Shown here piece by piece: positions 36,489-45,913 of a DNA stretch of 64,000 nt. Position numbers and translations under genes: made by a program. Source of the stretch: Methylomonas sp. (lineage in GTDB: Bacteria; Pseudomonadota; Gammaproteobacteria; Methylococcales; Methylomonadaceae). Below the pieces are notes generated by a model. That model was not told the DNA's origin, did not search any database, and saw only the letters and a program-made list of their open reading frames with translations. The number at the start of each line of letters is the position of its first letter. The first letter of the stretch is position 1. The stretch spans positions 28,016 to 92,015 of the forward strand of contig PESC01000038.1 of the NCBI GenBank assembly GCA_002929135.1. The letters are read 5' to 3'.

Positions 36489-37730
36489 ATGGCAATCATC
36501 GAAGTCAATAATCTTACGAAAGAATACCAACTTGGCCATTTAACCAGCCTTAAAGAAACCTGCTTGAATGGACTAAGGCGACTCACTTTTCAGCCTGTAC
36601 AGGAACGTGAGCGATTCAAAGCATTGGACAATGTAAATTTCCATATTGAAGAGGGTGAAGTCGTTGGCATCATTGGCCATAATGGCGCAGGCAAGAGCAC
36701 TCTTCTCAAACATCTTGCCAACATAAGCAAGCCAACTAAAGGACATATTATTGTGCGGGGCAGCGTAGCCCCTCTCATTGAAGTTGGTGCCGGTGTCAAC
36801 CCTGAATTGACAGGAAGAGAAAATATTTTTCTCAATGCCGCTATTTTAGGAATTCCTAAAAAAATAATTAAACAAAAACTTGATGAAATCATTGAATTTT
36901 CTGAATTAGAAGAATTTATAGATACCCCCGTAAAACGTTACAGCTCGGGCATGCAGGTAAAACTCGGATTTTCAATCGCAACCAGCATGGAAGCCGACAT
37001 TTTGATCGTAGATGAAGTGCTTGCTGTGGGCGACCTTGCTTTCCAACGAAAATGCTTTGATAAAATGGAAGATTTAATAAAAAGACAGGGGAAAACGGTA
37101 TTATTGGTAAGCCATAATATTAGGCAAATCCAGAGATTGTGTCATCGAGTAATACTGATGAATCAAGGAAAACTTGAAATAAATGGAATGCCGCAATCAG
37201 TTTGTGACATATTCTATGAACAGAGTGATGAAAAAATTGCCACAAACATGAGTGGAAATAAAAAAATAGGAATATCAACGAGTGGCGAAGTTAATTTGGA
37301 GAATATTTTTTTCACCAATGCAGCAGGAGGCAGAATAAATTATCTTCAATTTAATGAAGACTGTGCTATTAACTTCGAAATAAATGTCAAACATGAAATT
37401 ACGGACATAACCGCAGGTTTTGGTTTTCATACTACTGACTTCTTATACCTAACTACCCACAACAGCGAGCAACAACTAAGCATACCTGTATTACCCACAG
37501 GAAAACACATATTGACTTGCAATATAAATAAACTCCCAATATTGCCAGGCGTTTATTCTATTCGCTTTGGAATAACTGCTGGAAAATCAGCTAGCACCGC
37601 ATTATACGGCGAAAACTTGAAGCATTTACAAATACTAGGAAAGATACCAATTACTATAAGAGATGGCTTTTTCGCACTTGAAGCATCGTGGTCGCATGCA
37701 AAAATTGATACATTTTCACATGAAAAATGA
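36489..37730 (+). CDS. wzt: Polysaccharide ABC exporter ATPase with glycan-binding tail
   Basis: 413 aa. The ATPase half (1-240) has Walker A GHNGAGKSTLLKHL, the signature YSSGMQVKLGFSIA and Walker B ADILIVDEVLAVGD. The remaining 170 residues form a beta-rich C-terminal domain of the Wzt type (GEVNLENIFFTNAAGG to DGFFALEASW), known to recognise the modified end of the finished chain before export. It overlaps the next gene by 11 bp. Confidence 0.93.
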   Translation: MAIIEVNNLTKEYQLGHLTSLKETCLNGLRRLTFQPVQERERFKALDNVNFHIEEGEVVGIIGHNGAGKSTLLKHLANISKPTKGHIIVRGSVAPLIEVGAGVNPELTGRENIFLNAAILGIPKKIIKQKLDEIIEFSELEEFIDTPVKRYSSGMQVKLGFSIATSMEADILIVDEVLAVGDLAFQRKCFDKMEDLIKRQGKTVLLVSHNIRQIQRLCHRVILMNQGKLEINGMPQSVCDIFYEQSDEKIATNMSGNKKIGISTSGEVNLENIFFTNAAGGRINYLQFNEDCAINFEINVKHEITDITAGFGFHTTDFLYLTTHNSEQQLSIPVLPTGKHILTCNINKLPILPGVYSIRFGITAGKSASTALYGENLKHLQILGKIPITIRDGFFALEASWSHAKIDTFSHEK

Positions 37731-38724
37731 TAAAAGAATATGTCGCATTTGTGATACACAAGATTTCCACCCAACATATACTGGTTGCGAAATGATGTTT
37801 GGAACTAGAGAATTATTTGAATACTTTCAATGCAACCAGTGTCAGTGCTTGCAAATATCTGATATACCATTAAATTTAGGGTCATATTATCCAAACGATT
37901 ATTACTCACTGGTCCAAAAAAAAGAAAAAGAAAACCCTATAAAAAATTTCATTTTAAAACAACGCTTTAGAAACGCTATATTCGATAAAGGATACAAAAT
38001 TAATAAAATACTATCCTATTTTATAGCCATGCCAGAATTTATAATTGACTACAAACACAATATCGTAAACTTATTGAAGTCATCCAGCATTACTAATTAT
38101 GACGCTAGATTTTTAGATATTGGCTGCGGACACTCGTCTGCGTGGTTAAATGCTTTATCCGTAATGGGATTTAAAAACCTATTTGGCATTGATCCATATA
38201 TAGGCAAAGACAAAAAACACGGGAAAGTAAAAATATTAAAAAAAGATCTTATTGACTTAGAAGGTGAGTTTGACTTAATAACCATGCACCATTCACTAGA
38301 ACATATATCCGATCAAAAACTAACAATTTCATTAGCATCTAAACTACTATCAAAAAATGGAACCCTTATTATTAGAATACCAACAGTATCCTCATATGTA
38401 TGGGAAAAATATAAGGAAAAATGGGTTGAAATGGACGCCCCAAGACATCTTTATCTACATTCAAAAACCAGTATAGAGCTGCTTATAAAGCAAGCAGATC
38501 TTGAAATTTTCAGGGAAATACCTGAAGCAATTGATTTCGAGTTTTATGGAAGCGAACAATATAAAAGAAATATCCACTTAACTGATAGTCAATCACATTG
38601 GCTGACACGAGACAACCTTCTATTCTCAGAAGAAGAATTAAGTGACTTCAATAAAATGGCTGATGAAGTTAACAGAAAAAATGAAGCTGGCAGAATTTGT
38701 TTATTCATTAGGAAAAAAAGTTAA
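37720..38724 (+). CDS. Class I methyltransferase with N-terminal zinc-binding region
   Basis: About 334 aa. The N-terminus has two CxxC pairs (CRICDTQDF and CNQCQCLQI), as in sugar C-methyltransferases and related proteins. The SAM domain reads ARFLDIGCGHSSAWLNAL and later DLITMHHSLEHISD and GTLIIRIPTVSSYVW. The start at 37720 is inside the wzt reading frame; the ORF track start at 37663 is earlier and unsupported. It probably modifies a nucleotide sugar or the glycan itself. This is the second methyltransferase flanking the exporter. Confidence 0.85.
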   Translation: MKNDKRICRICDTQDFHPTYTGCEMMFGTRELFEYFQCNQCQCLQISDIPLNLGSYYPNDYYSLVQKKEKENPIKNFILKQRFRNAIFDKGYKINKILSYFIAMPEFIIDYKHNIVNLLKSSSITNYDARFLDIGCGHSSAWLNALSVMGFKNLFGIDPYIGKDKKHGKVKILKKDLIDLEGEFDLITMHHSLEHISDQKLTISLASKLLSKNGTLIIRIPTVSSYVWEKYKEKWVEMDAPRHLYLHSKTSIELLIKQADLEIFREIPEAIDFEFYGSEQYKRNIHLTDSQSHWLTRDNLLFSEEELSDFNKMADEVNRKNEAGRICLFIRKKS

Positions 38725-38726
38725 CC

Positions 38727-39737
38727 ATGTCAAAAATAAGCATATGTGTTCCCACATATAATGGTGAACAACACTTAGCCAAAACACTAGAATGCTTAAC
38801 AAATCAAACATATAGCAACTTTGAAATTATAATAGTTGACGACAAATCTACCGATAAAACAATTGAAATAGCAGAAGACTTTTATAGAAAAGACAACCGT
38901 ATAAAAATTCACAAAAACAATGCTAATTTAGGCTTGGTTCCTAATTGGAATCAATGCATCAAAATCGCCGCTGGAGAGTGGATAAAATTTGTTTTCCAAG
39001 ATGATTTAATCACTCTTGACTGTTTAGAAAAGATGATGTCAGTTGCTGACGAAAAGTCACTATTTATCTCTTGTTATAGAGACTTTTTATTTGATCCTGG
39101 TGTGTCAGAAAATATCATTGATACCTATAATAAATACACGCATTTATCAACCGTCTTTGGCAATAATACCGTTATAGACAAAAACTTATTCGCTAAAACA
39201 GCTTTAACCTTCCCTGATAACTTTGTTGGCGAACCAACAAGCACTCTCTTACACAAATCACTGTTCGAGAAATACGGCTATTTCAATCCTAATTTTATTC
39301 AGCTATGCGATATTGAATACTGGATTAGAATTGGCATTCATGAAGGCATGACAATAGTACCACTATATTTAGCAAAATTCAGAGTACACCCTAGATCGAC
39401 AAGCTCTTTAAACGCAGAAATTCGTTTTTTTAGAGCGCATGAATTAGAGGATTTATTATTACTTCATGAGTTTGCATACAATCCATCATTTAAAGCTTTG
39501 CATAATATTGCCTCTTTAAACGGAATCGACAGAAATCTAAGAGTTGAGTTTTCTGAAAAAGCTTATTGGTTTAAAAATCTTGCTAAGGAACGAAGCAAAC
39601 AAGGATCGGCAGAAAATGAGTTAAGTATCTTGAAGCTATTATCAAAGCAATATCCTAACTTTTCTTTTACTTGGCATATGATTCCACTGATACTTGATGG
39701 ATGGTTAAAAAAAGTTTTTTGGCGTTTTTATTCATAA
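38727..39737 (+). CDS. Family 2 glycosyltransferase
   Basis: 336 aa, 2 bp after the methyltransferase. It opens ISICVPTYNGEQHLAKTLECL, has IIIVDDKSTDKTIEIA, and the DxD region is replaced by WIKFVFQDDLIT, a pattern seen in many GT2 enzymes (QDD). The middle contains CDIEYWIRIGIHEG, matching the acceptor-side motif. No membrane helix is present. The sugar is unknown. Confidence 0.88.
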   Translation: MSKISICVPTYNGEQHLAKTLECLTNQTYSNFEIIIVDDKSTDKTIEIAEDFYRKDNRIKIHKNNANLGLVPNWNQCIKIAAGEWIKFVFQDDLITLDCLEKMMSVADEKSLFISCYRDFLFDPGVSENIIDTYNKYTHLSTVFGNNTVIDKNLFAKTALTFPDNFVGEPTSTLLHKSLFEKYGYFNPNFIQLCDIEYWIRIGIHEGMTIVPLYLAKFRVHPRSTSSLNAEIRFFRAHELEDLLLLHEFAYNPSFKALHNIASLNGIDRNLRVEFSEKAYWFKNLAKERSKQGSAENELSILKLLSKQYPNFSFTWHMIPLILDGWLKKVFWRFYS

Positions 39738-39745
39738 ACAGATAA

Positions 39746-40822
39746 ATGACTAATAAAACCAGAACAATTGCTTTTTATCTTCCACAATTCCATCCAATCC
39801 CCGAAAATGATTTGTGGTGGGGAAAGGGCTTCACGGAATGGACTAATACAGCTAAAGCCAAACCACTTTATTTAGGGCATTCTCAACCAAATATTCCCTC
39901 TGATCTTGGGTTTTATGATTTACGGGTTGCAGATATCCGTATTGCTCAAGCAGAGATGGCACGATCTTTCGGTATTGAAGGGTTTTGTTATTATCATTAC
40001 TGGTTCGCTGGTAAACGTTTGCTCGAACGCCCCTTAAATGAAGTGCTTTCATCAGGCGAACCCGATTATCCATTTTGTTTATGCTGGGCTAATCAGACAT
40101 GGACTGGGATTTGGCATGGAGAGCCTAATCGAGTACTGATTGAACAAACTTATCCTAGCCTTGATGATCACAAAAATCACTTTTATGAACTACTTAAGGC
40201 ATTTTCAGATTCAAGGTATATAACCGTAGACAACAAGCCGTTATTTATTATTTATTGCCCAACTGATCTACCAGATTGCTTAGGAGTAACCGATTATTGG
40301 AGGGAATTAGCCTTAAAATCAGGTTTGAATGGGCTTTTTCTAGTCGGCGTTTCTCATTTCCAAAAATGGGATCCGCATCAATATGGCCTCGATGCAGTTA
40401 TTGATCAACGCTTGCCATTCAAAGATAAAAACATACCCAATAATTATTGGTCTTTAAAAGCCCAGTCTATGCTAGGAAAGAAACTACCTACCATTTACGA
40501 CTATAAAGACATAATAAATCAGTTGGTTAGAATAGAAATGCCAGGGTTCGAAAGCTATCCTTGCGTAATACCACGATGGGATAATACCCCCCGTTCTGGT
40601 TCAAATGGTTTGGTTTTTGAGGGTGTAACCCTTGAGCTTTTTCAGAAACAACTTGAAAGAGCCTTAACTCGCATTGAAAATTTACCAGAATCCAGAAAAT
40701 TTGTATTTTTAAAAGCATGGAATGAATGGGCGGAAGGCAACTATTTAGAGCCAGACTTGAAAACGGGCACTTTATTTTTAAAAAAAATAAAAGAAATATT
40801 GCATCCATTCAGCGAAAACTGA
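39746..40822 (+). CDS. WbsX-like glycan enzyme (GH99-like fold)
   Basis: 358 aa. The opening AFYLPQFHPIPENDLWWGKGFTEW is diagnostic of the WbsX family, which has a glycoside-hydrolase-99-like fold and occurs in O-antigen and capsule loci. Further motifs are GFCYYHYWFAGKRLLERPL, LCWANQTWTGIWHG and the C-terminal VFLKAWNEWAEGNYLEPD, which contains the likely catalytic acids. Whether members transfer or cut sugars is not settled. It follows the GT2 gene by 8 bp. Confidence 0.9.
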   Translation: MTNKTRTIAFYLPQFHPIPENDLWWGKGFTEWTNTAKAKPLYLGHSQPNIPSDLGFYDLRVADIRIAQAEMARSFGIEGFCYYHYWFAGKRLLERPLNEVLSSGEPDYPFCLCWANQTWTGIWHGEPNRVLIEQTYPSLDDHKNHFYELLKAFSDSRYITVDNKPLFIIYCPTDLPDCLGVTDYWRELALKSGLNGLFLVGVSHFQKWDPHQYGLDAVIDQRLPFKDKNIPNNYWSLKAQSMLGKKLPTIYDYKDIINQLVRIEMPGFESYPCVIPRWDNTPRSGSNGLVFEGVTLELFQKQLERALTRIENLPESRKFVFLKAWNEWAEGNYLEPDLKTGTLFLKKIKEILHPFSEN

Positions 40823-40917
40823 AATCGACATCTGCAATTTAAGACTCATAGCCCATCCCCCGGATTTCTCCCTAGGAAGCTGTCTGAGAATAGCACTATC
40901 AAAATTTTAGCACAACA

Positions 40918-40923
40918 TATAAT
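40918..40923 (+). promoter_or_regulatory. Possible -10 element before the deacetylase group
   Basis: A perfect TATAAT lies 47 bp before the start at 40971, in the largest gap (148 bp) of the rightward locus. No good -35 box is seen at the right distance, and such sequences are common in AT-rich DNA. Confidence 0.25.
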
Positions 40924-40970
40924 GGTTAAGTTGGATAGATCCACTGTATGCTGCATACAGGTACAAAAAT

Positions 40971-41771
40971 ATGGCTATTGACATTGTATCCAAAAGGCTA
41001 TTCTCTAACTCAGGACAAAATGGTTTGGTTTCTATTATGTATCATTCCATAACACCCGAAGGCAAAAAACCTGATTGGCAATGGGCTTTGTCACACAGAG
41101 AATTCAATAATCAGTTATCATTATTAGAAGATCATGGCTGGACAACCTTATCTATCGATGATTTTTATTCCCTAGATTCAATTCCGCCTAAATCGGTACT
41201 GATAACTTTCGATGATGGGTACGCTGATAATTTGTCAGCTTTCGAAGAATTAACTAAGCGAAAAATGATAGCGTCTTGGTTTGTAGTTACAAAAGACATA
41301 GATGGAGTATCTTCTTGGACAGATACTCATGCCCCCAAATTAAAAATGCTAAGCAAAGCTCATCTAGTTGACATGCAATCAGCCGGGATGTCAATCGGAT
41401 CGCATACTCACAGCCATTGCCGACTTACTCGAATATCCGAGCAATCGATCGAAACAGAACTTAGAATTTCGAAAGAAATTCTCTGCGAAATAACAGGAAA
41501 GGAAGTCATTAGCTTTGCCTACCCCTATGGCGATTATGATACCTATACTGTAGACAAGGTGATATCCGCAGGTTATAAGCTTGCATTCACTACCCGATCT
41601 GGATTTGGAGTCGTTAATAATAGTCTGCTCGAAATCAGACGAATCTCAATTACTAACACGGATACACTATCAAGCTTCGCACGTAAACTCGCTTTCGCTG
41701 CTAACGATGTTAGTTGGAAACAAATGGCCAACTATTTTTACAAACGCTTCAAAGCACGTATAAATCAATGA
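40971..41771 (+). CDS. Polysaccharide deacetylase (NodB fold)
   Basis: Carbohydrate esterase family 4 enzyme, 266 aa. The catalytic motif is VLITFDDGYADNLSAF with the metal-binding Asp pair, the His pair is in SIGSHTHSHCRLT, and the third motif is ISFAYPYGDYDTY. No signal peptide is seen, which is common for members inside polysaccharide loci of the exosortase type. It would remove N-acetyl groups from the glycan or a precursor. It overlaps the next gene by ATGA. Confidence 0.9.
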   Translation: MAIDIVSKRLFSNSGQNGLVSIMYHSITPEGKKPDWQWALSHREFNNQLSLLEDHGWTTLSIDDFYSLDSIPPKSVLITFDDGYADNLSAFEELTKRKMIASWFVVTKDIDGVSSWTDTHAPKLKMLSKAHLVDMQSAGMSIGSHTHSHCRLTRISEQSIETELRISKEILCEITGKEVISFAYPYGDYDTYTVDKVISAGYKLAFTTRSGFGVVNNSLLEIRRISITNTDTLSSFARKLAFAANDVSWKQMANYFYKRFKARINQ

Positions 41772-42709
41772 GTTCAGCCTCCCCTCTGATCTCTGTCATT
41801 ATGCCATGTTATAACGCAGCAAATGTAATCGAGAAAACTGTCGCTAATCTTTTCAAGCAAACACTAAAAGATTTCGAACTCATAATTATTGATGACGGCT
41901 CTACAGATAACTCAATCCATATTTTAAAAAAAATATCAAAAACATACCCTAGCGTAATAATTTTTCAACAGCATAATCAAGGACCTGGTTCAGCACGGAA
42001 TCGTGGAATAAAAACTGCCAGTGGCAAGTTTATTGCTTTTCTCGATGCAGATGACAGTTGGGAGCCAGCTTTTTTATACAAACTGCACAGTGCGTTATCC
42101 AATTCGCCAGACTGTGTTTTGGCTTATTGCGGGTGGCAAAATATTGGATTAGAGCCTAATCAATGCAAGCCATATATTCCACCAGACTACGAACAAAGCA
42201 ATAAATTAGCTTTATTATTAGATAATTGTCCATGGCCAATTCATGCCGCATTGACTTACAAAACTTCTATCGAAAAAGTCGGTGGCTTTAGTGAAAAGTG
42301 GCTGACAGCCGAGGATTTTGACATGTGGCTGCGAATTACAATATTCGAAAAAATTGTGCGCGTTCCTGAAGTACTAGCTTATTATCATCATCAAGAACAA
42401 ACTAATCAAATATCAAAATTACGCCTTCGTGCCATCCTCAATCACTGGGAAGTGCAAACAGCTTTTATTAATAATTTTGGCGACGCATCAAAAACATTAA
42501 CCAAGAAAAAAGCGAATGAAATAATTAATAACAGATTACTGCATAGCGCTTATGAATGTTATTGGGCAAATGATTTGTATGCAGCTCATATTTTGTTCAG
42601 AAAGATAATAAACTTAGATCTCTTAAATTTTAGAAATTTCAGATATATTCTACCTTCTTTATTACCGTACCCTTTATATAGAATTATAGTCAATAGGTTA
42701 CGTTCATGA
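41768..42709 (+). CDS. Family 2 glycosyltransferase
   Basis: About 313 aa, starting inside the stop of the deacetylase (ATGA), so the ORF track start at 41714 is too early. Motifs are ISVIMPCYNAANVIEKTVANL, LIIIDDGSTDNSIH and FIAFLDADDSWEP, then TAEDFDMWLRITIFEK. Close in layout to the GT2 at 29761. It overlaps the following gene by ATGA as well. Confidence 0.9.
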   Translation: MSSASPLISVIMPCYNAANVIEKTVANLFKQTLKDFELIIIDDGSTDNSIHILKKISKTYPSVIIFQQHNQGPGSARNRGIKTASGKFIAFLDADDSWEPAFLYKLHSALSNSPDCVLAYCGWQNIGLEPNQCKPYIPPDYEQSNKLALLLDNCPWPIHAALTYKTSIEKVGGFSEKWLTAEDFDMWLRITIFEKIVRVPEVLAYYHHQEQTNQISKLRLRAILNHWEVQTAFINNFGDASKTLTKKKANEIINNRLLHSAYECYWANDLYAAHILFRKIINLDLLNFRNFRYILPSLLPYPLYRIIVNRLRS

Positions 42710-43653
42710 AATTAAGTTTCTCAGGGAAAATAATCACATTTGCTTTCTGCACATTCAATCGAGCCAATCGTTTAGAAAAATTGGTTTCTGCAATCAGACA
42801 TCAAATCCATCCTTGGCCATTCGAGATTCTCGCTATCAATAATAATAGCCAAGACAATACGCTGGATGTGTTAGCTGCCTTATCCAAATTACCAGGCGCA
42901 CCTCTGCGTTTTGTAACCGAAACCAAACAAGGAATTGTTGCCGCTCGCAACCGCGCCATTGAAGAATCAATTGGTTCCGATATTTTGATATTTATTGATG
43001 ATGATGAAGTTCCACTCCCTGGATTAATTGCGGGGGCTTGCGATGCCATTTTAAATGATGGTGCTGATTGTGTCGGCGGTCGTGTTCGTGTGGATTTCAG
43101 TCAATATAAGCGCCCTGCCTGGCTTGGAGATGATTTATTGGGCTTTTTGGCTGAAGTAGACTATGGTGACTACCCTTTTTGGATAACCACCTCAAAAACC
43201 CCTGTCTGGACAGCTAACATAGCCTATGACATGACTATTTTCCGACACGATCCTTCGCTACGATTCGACAAACGCTACGACAGAAAAGGCAAATCAGTGG
43301 GGGGCGGAGAGGATTTAGCAATGTTCAACTTGCTTTTAAAAGAGCAATTTAAGATACGTTATTCCCCTAACATGATCGTTCTCCACTCTGTTGAAGATTG
43401 GAAATTGAGCAGACGTTATTTTATCAAGCTGCATTTTAAATCAGGTGAAGTATTTGGGCGAAACGAGATGCCAAGGTACTCAAACACATTATTGGGCTAT
43501 CCCCGATTTTTAATTTCTCAACTATTAAAGCACTTTGCAAAAGCTTTAATAATAACTTTTAAAAATAATCCAGGAAAAATTAGACAATACATGAATGTAG
43601 CTCATGCTCTTGGTTGCTTAGCTGGATATAAATCCAAAAATAAAACACTATAA
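42706..43653 (+). CDS. Family 2 glycosyltransferase
   Basis: 315 aa. The opening ITFAFCTFNRANRLEKLVSAI and ILAINNNSQDNTLDVL, with the DxD-type ILIFIDDDEVPLPG, place it in GT2. A tryptophan-rich middle part (RPAWLGDDLLGFLAEVDYG) and GGGEDLAMFNLLL near residue 200 are as in exosortase-locus glycosyltransferases. ATGA overlap with the gene before it. Confidence 0.88.
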   Translation: MKLSFSGKIITFAFCTFNRANRLEKLVSAIRHQIHPWPFEILAINNNSQDNTLDVLAALSKLPGAPLRFVTETKQGIVAARNRAIEESIGSDILIFIDDDEVPLPGLIAGACDAILNDGADCVGGRVRVDFSQYKRPAWLGDDLLGFLAEVDYGDYPFWITTSKTPVWTANIAYDMTIFRHDPSLRFDKRYDRKGKSVGGGEDLAMFNLLLKEQFKIRYSPNMIVLHSVEDWKLSRRYFIKLHFKSGEVFGRNEMPRYSNTLLGYPRFLISQLLKHFAKALIITFKNNPGKIRQYMNVAHALGCLAGYKSKNKTL

Positions 43654-43669
43654 ATTTCGTGCCAATGAA

Positions 43670-44617
43670 ATGTCTGCAATATCTAAAAATATAAACATAG
43701 TTGCTCTGATTTGCACGCATAATCGGTCTAGCCTGCTTATGCAAGCCATAGATTCTATTAATAAGGCCATTTATCCTAAAAACTGCAGAATAGAAATTAT
43801 TATCATAGTTAACGCATGTAACGACAATACACTAGAACTACTTGATAATTACAAAAATACGGATAGCCTAATACCATTGACATATATTATTGAACCCAGA
43901 CCAGGAAAATCGCTTGCGCTCAATTGCGGCATTAACTCCATTTCGGATGCATTCATTTGCTTTATTGATGATGACCAAAAAGTCAATGAGTTATATTTTA
44001 ATGAGTGTGTCAATGCTATCAATAAATTCAACAACATACCTATCCTGTGTGGGCGACTATTACCTGACTGGACTGGAGATGAGCCAGACTGGATACATAA
44101 CAATGAATATAAAATATACCCATTTCCTATACCGGTATTTGACTTGGGTGAAAATCCAAAAAAAATAAAGCTTGGCATGGAGCTTCCACCAGGAGGGCAA
44201 GTCATAATCCATAGTTCCATATTTGAAAAATTCGGTAATTTCTCAGAAAGTCTAGGCCCAACTGGCCATAACTTAATGGGTAGTGAAGACACCGACTTTT
44301 TTGAAAGGGTGCTGAGAAATGGCGGAACGATACAATATGTCCCAGAGATCATTCAATATCACTTTGTTGACAATGATCGCTTCAGACTTTTATATCTATT
44401 AAAAAAATGCTTTCAACGCAATCGATCAATTACTATTTCAAGACCGCATTTATATTCCACAGCTCCTTTTTATTTGGCAACAATACTTGCAAGGAATATG
44501 TTTAGAGCAACTTTTTCAACGAACTCGTTGAAAACTCGCTTTTATCTAATGCGCTCATGTTCAACGCTTGGCGAAATATCTGGTGCATTTTACTTATACT
44601 TAAAATCTAAAAAATAG
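43670..44617 (+). CDS. Family 2 glycosyltransferase
   Basis: 315 aa, a relative of the preceding gene: IVALICTHNRSSLLMQAIDSI, IIIVNACNDNTLELL, then AFICFIDDDQKVNELYF and GSEDTDFFERVLRNGG. Both have the same length, suggesting a tandem duplication followed by divergence. 16 bp separate it from the gene before and 15 bp from the ligase gene after it. Donor and acceptor unknown. Confidence 0.88.
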   Translation: MSAISKNINIVALICTHNRSSLLMQAIDSINKAIYPKNCRIEIIIIVNACNDNTLELLDNYKNTDSLIPLTYIIEPRPGKSLALNCGINSISDAFICFIDDDQKVNELYFNECVNAINKFNNIPILCGRLLPDWTGDEPDWIHNNEYKIYPFPIPVFDLGENPKKIKLGMELPPGGQVIIHSSIFEKFGNFSESLGPTGHNLMGSEDTDFFERVLRNGGTIQYVPEIIQYHFVDNDRFRLLYLLKKCFQRNRSITISRPHLYSTAPFYLATILARNMFRATFSTNSLKTRFYLMRSCSTLGEISGAFYLYLKSKK

Positions 44618-44632
44618 AATACACTAAATTCT

Positions 44633-45913
44633 ATGCGTGATATTTTTGTACTAATATTGATAGCAATTTTAATAATTGCATCATTAAAAAGGCCATGGTG
44701 GGGAGTCTTGTCTCTCGCTATATTTAGCTATATGAATCCTCATTCATATGCATGGGGATTCGTTCGGTCATTGCCAGCTTACTACATATTGTTTTTAGCT
44801 GTATGCATTTCTTATTTTAAGTCTGATGAGAAGCAATCTATTTTCTTTGACTGGCGCGTAAAATTTTTCATTGCTCTATGGGTTTATTTTGGCTTGACTA
44901 CTTTATTCGCATTGGTCCCCAACGCTGCTGAACAAAAATTCATTGATGTTTCAAAAATATTTTTTCCGTTCTTTTTTACTCTCAGCTTAATAACAACCCG
45001 AGAAAAACTTTTTTATCTTATAGCAACAATTGCGTCATCGATAGGACTTATTGCGCTTAAAGGCGGTCTGTTTGCATTGGCTTCAGGATTTTCACATCGT
45101 GTATATGGCCCGCCAGCCACTCAATATGCTGGGAATAATGAATTTGCCTTGGTTACTATTATAATCATACCTTTATTGATCCTTTTTCAAAAACAAACAA
45201 ACAACAAAAACATAAAATTGCTTTTGCTTTTTGCAATACCTGTCTGCATTGCCTCAGCCATTTCTTCCTGGTCAAGAGGTGCTCTATTAGCGCTCGTTGG
45301 TTCAGGATTTTATTTGTTGCTACACAGCAAATACAAGTTATTGGCAATACCTCTCATTATTTGTTCGGTGTACTTTCTTTTGCCCTATCTGCCAGAATCA
45401 TGGTTTGCACGCATGCATACCCTTGAAACTTATGATGAAGATGAGTCGGCGCTTGGTCGCCTTGAGGCATGGCACGATGGCTGGAATTACGCTACAGCCC
45501 ATCCTTTCCTCGGCGCAGGCTTTGATGGCTGGATCATGGTCACACAACGCGATTGGCATAGTGCTTATGTTGAAATATTTTCCGAACATGGATTTATTGC
45601 GTTTGGAATATGGATTTCATTGATATTGGGCAGCCTTATAAGCCTTACGCGCTTGCAAATAAAATTCAAAAGTTTTCCGGAACTCAAGTGGGTTGGTGAT
45701 TATTCTATTTCGCTGAAGGCTGCCATTTTTGCCTATATGATAGGCTCTGCATTTTTGGGTGTTTCGTACTGGGATTTGCTTTACCATTTGATTTTTATTT
45801 CTGCTCTTGTTAAAAAATTTGCATTAGAAGAATTTGAAACATTACAAAACTCAAAAATACATTTAAAAACACGAAATCACATAGACCAACCGAAGCATGA
45901 GCGATATTTTTAA
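44633..45913 (+). CDS. O-antigen-ligase-like protein, exosortase A-associated
   Basis: 426 aa polytopic inner-membrane protein, with about eleven helices. The opening (LKRPWWGVLSLAIFSYMNPHSYAWGF) is that of the exosortase A-associated O-glycosylation ligase family. The periplasmic loop near residue 290 (ALGRLEAWHDGWNYATAHPFLGAGFDGW) carries the conserved His and Arg region of the O-antigen ligase superfamily. It would join a lipid-linked glycan to a protein or lipid. Together with xrtA this marks the locus as an exosortase system. It overlaps the next gene by 17 bp. Confidence 0.9.
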   Translation: MRDIFVLILIAILIIASLKRPWWGVLSLAIFSYMNPHSYAWGFVRSLPAYYILFLAVCISYFKSDEKQSIFFDWRVKFFIALWVYFGLTTLFALVPNAAEQKFIDVSKIFFPFFFTLSLITTREKLFYLIATIASSIGLIALKGGLFALASGFSHRVYGPPATQYAGNNEFALVTIIIIPLLILFQKQTNNKNIKLLLLFAIPVCIASAISSWSRGALLALVGSGFYLLLHSKYKLLAIPLIICSVYFLLPYLPESWFARMHTLETYDEDESALGRLEAWHDGWNYATAHPFLGAGFDGWIMVTQRDWHSAYVEIFSEHGFIAFGIWISLILGSLISLTRLQIKFKSFPELKWVGDYSISLKAAIFAYMIGSAFLGVSYWDLLYHLIFISALVKKFALEEFETLQNSKIHLKTRNHIDQPKHERYF

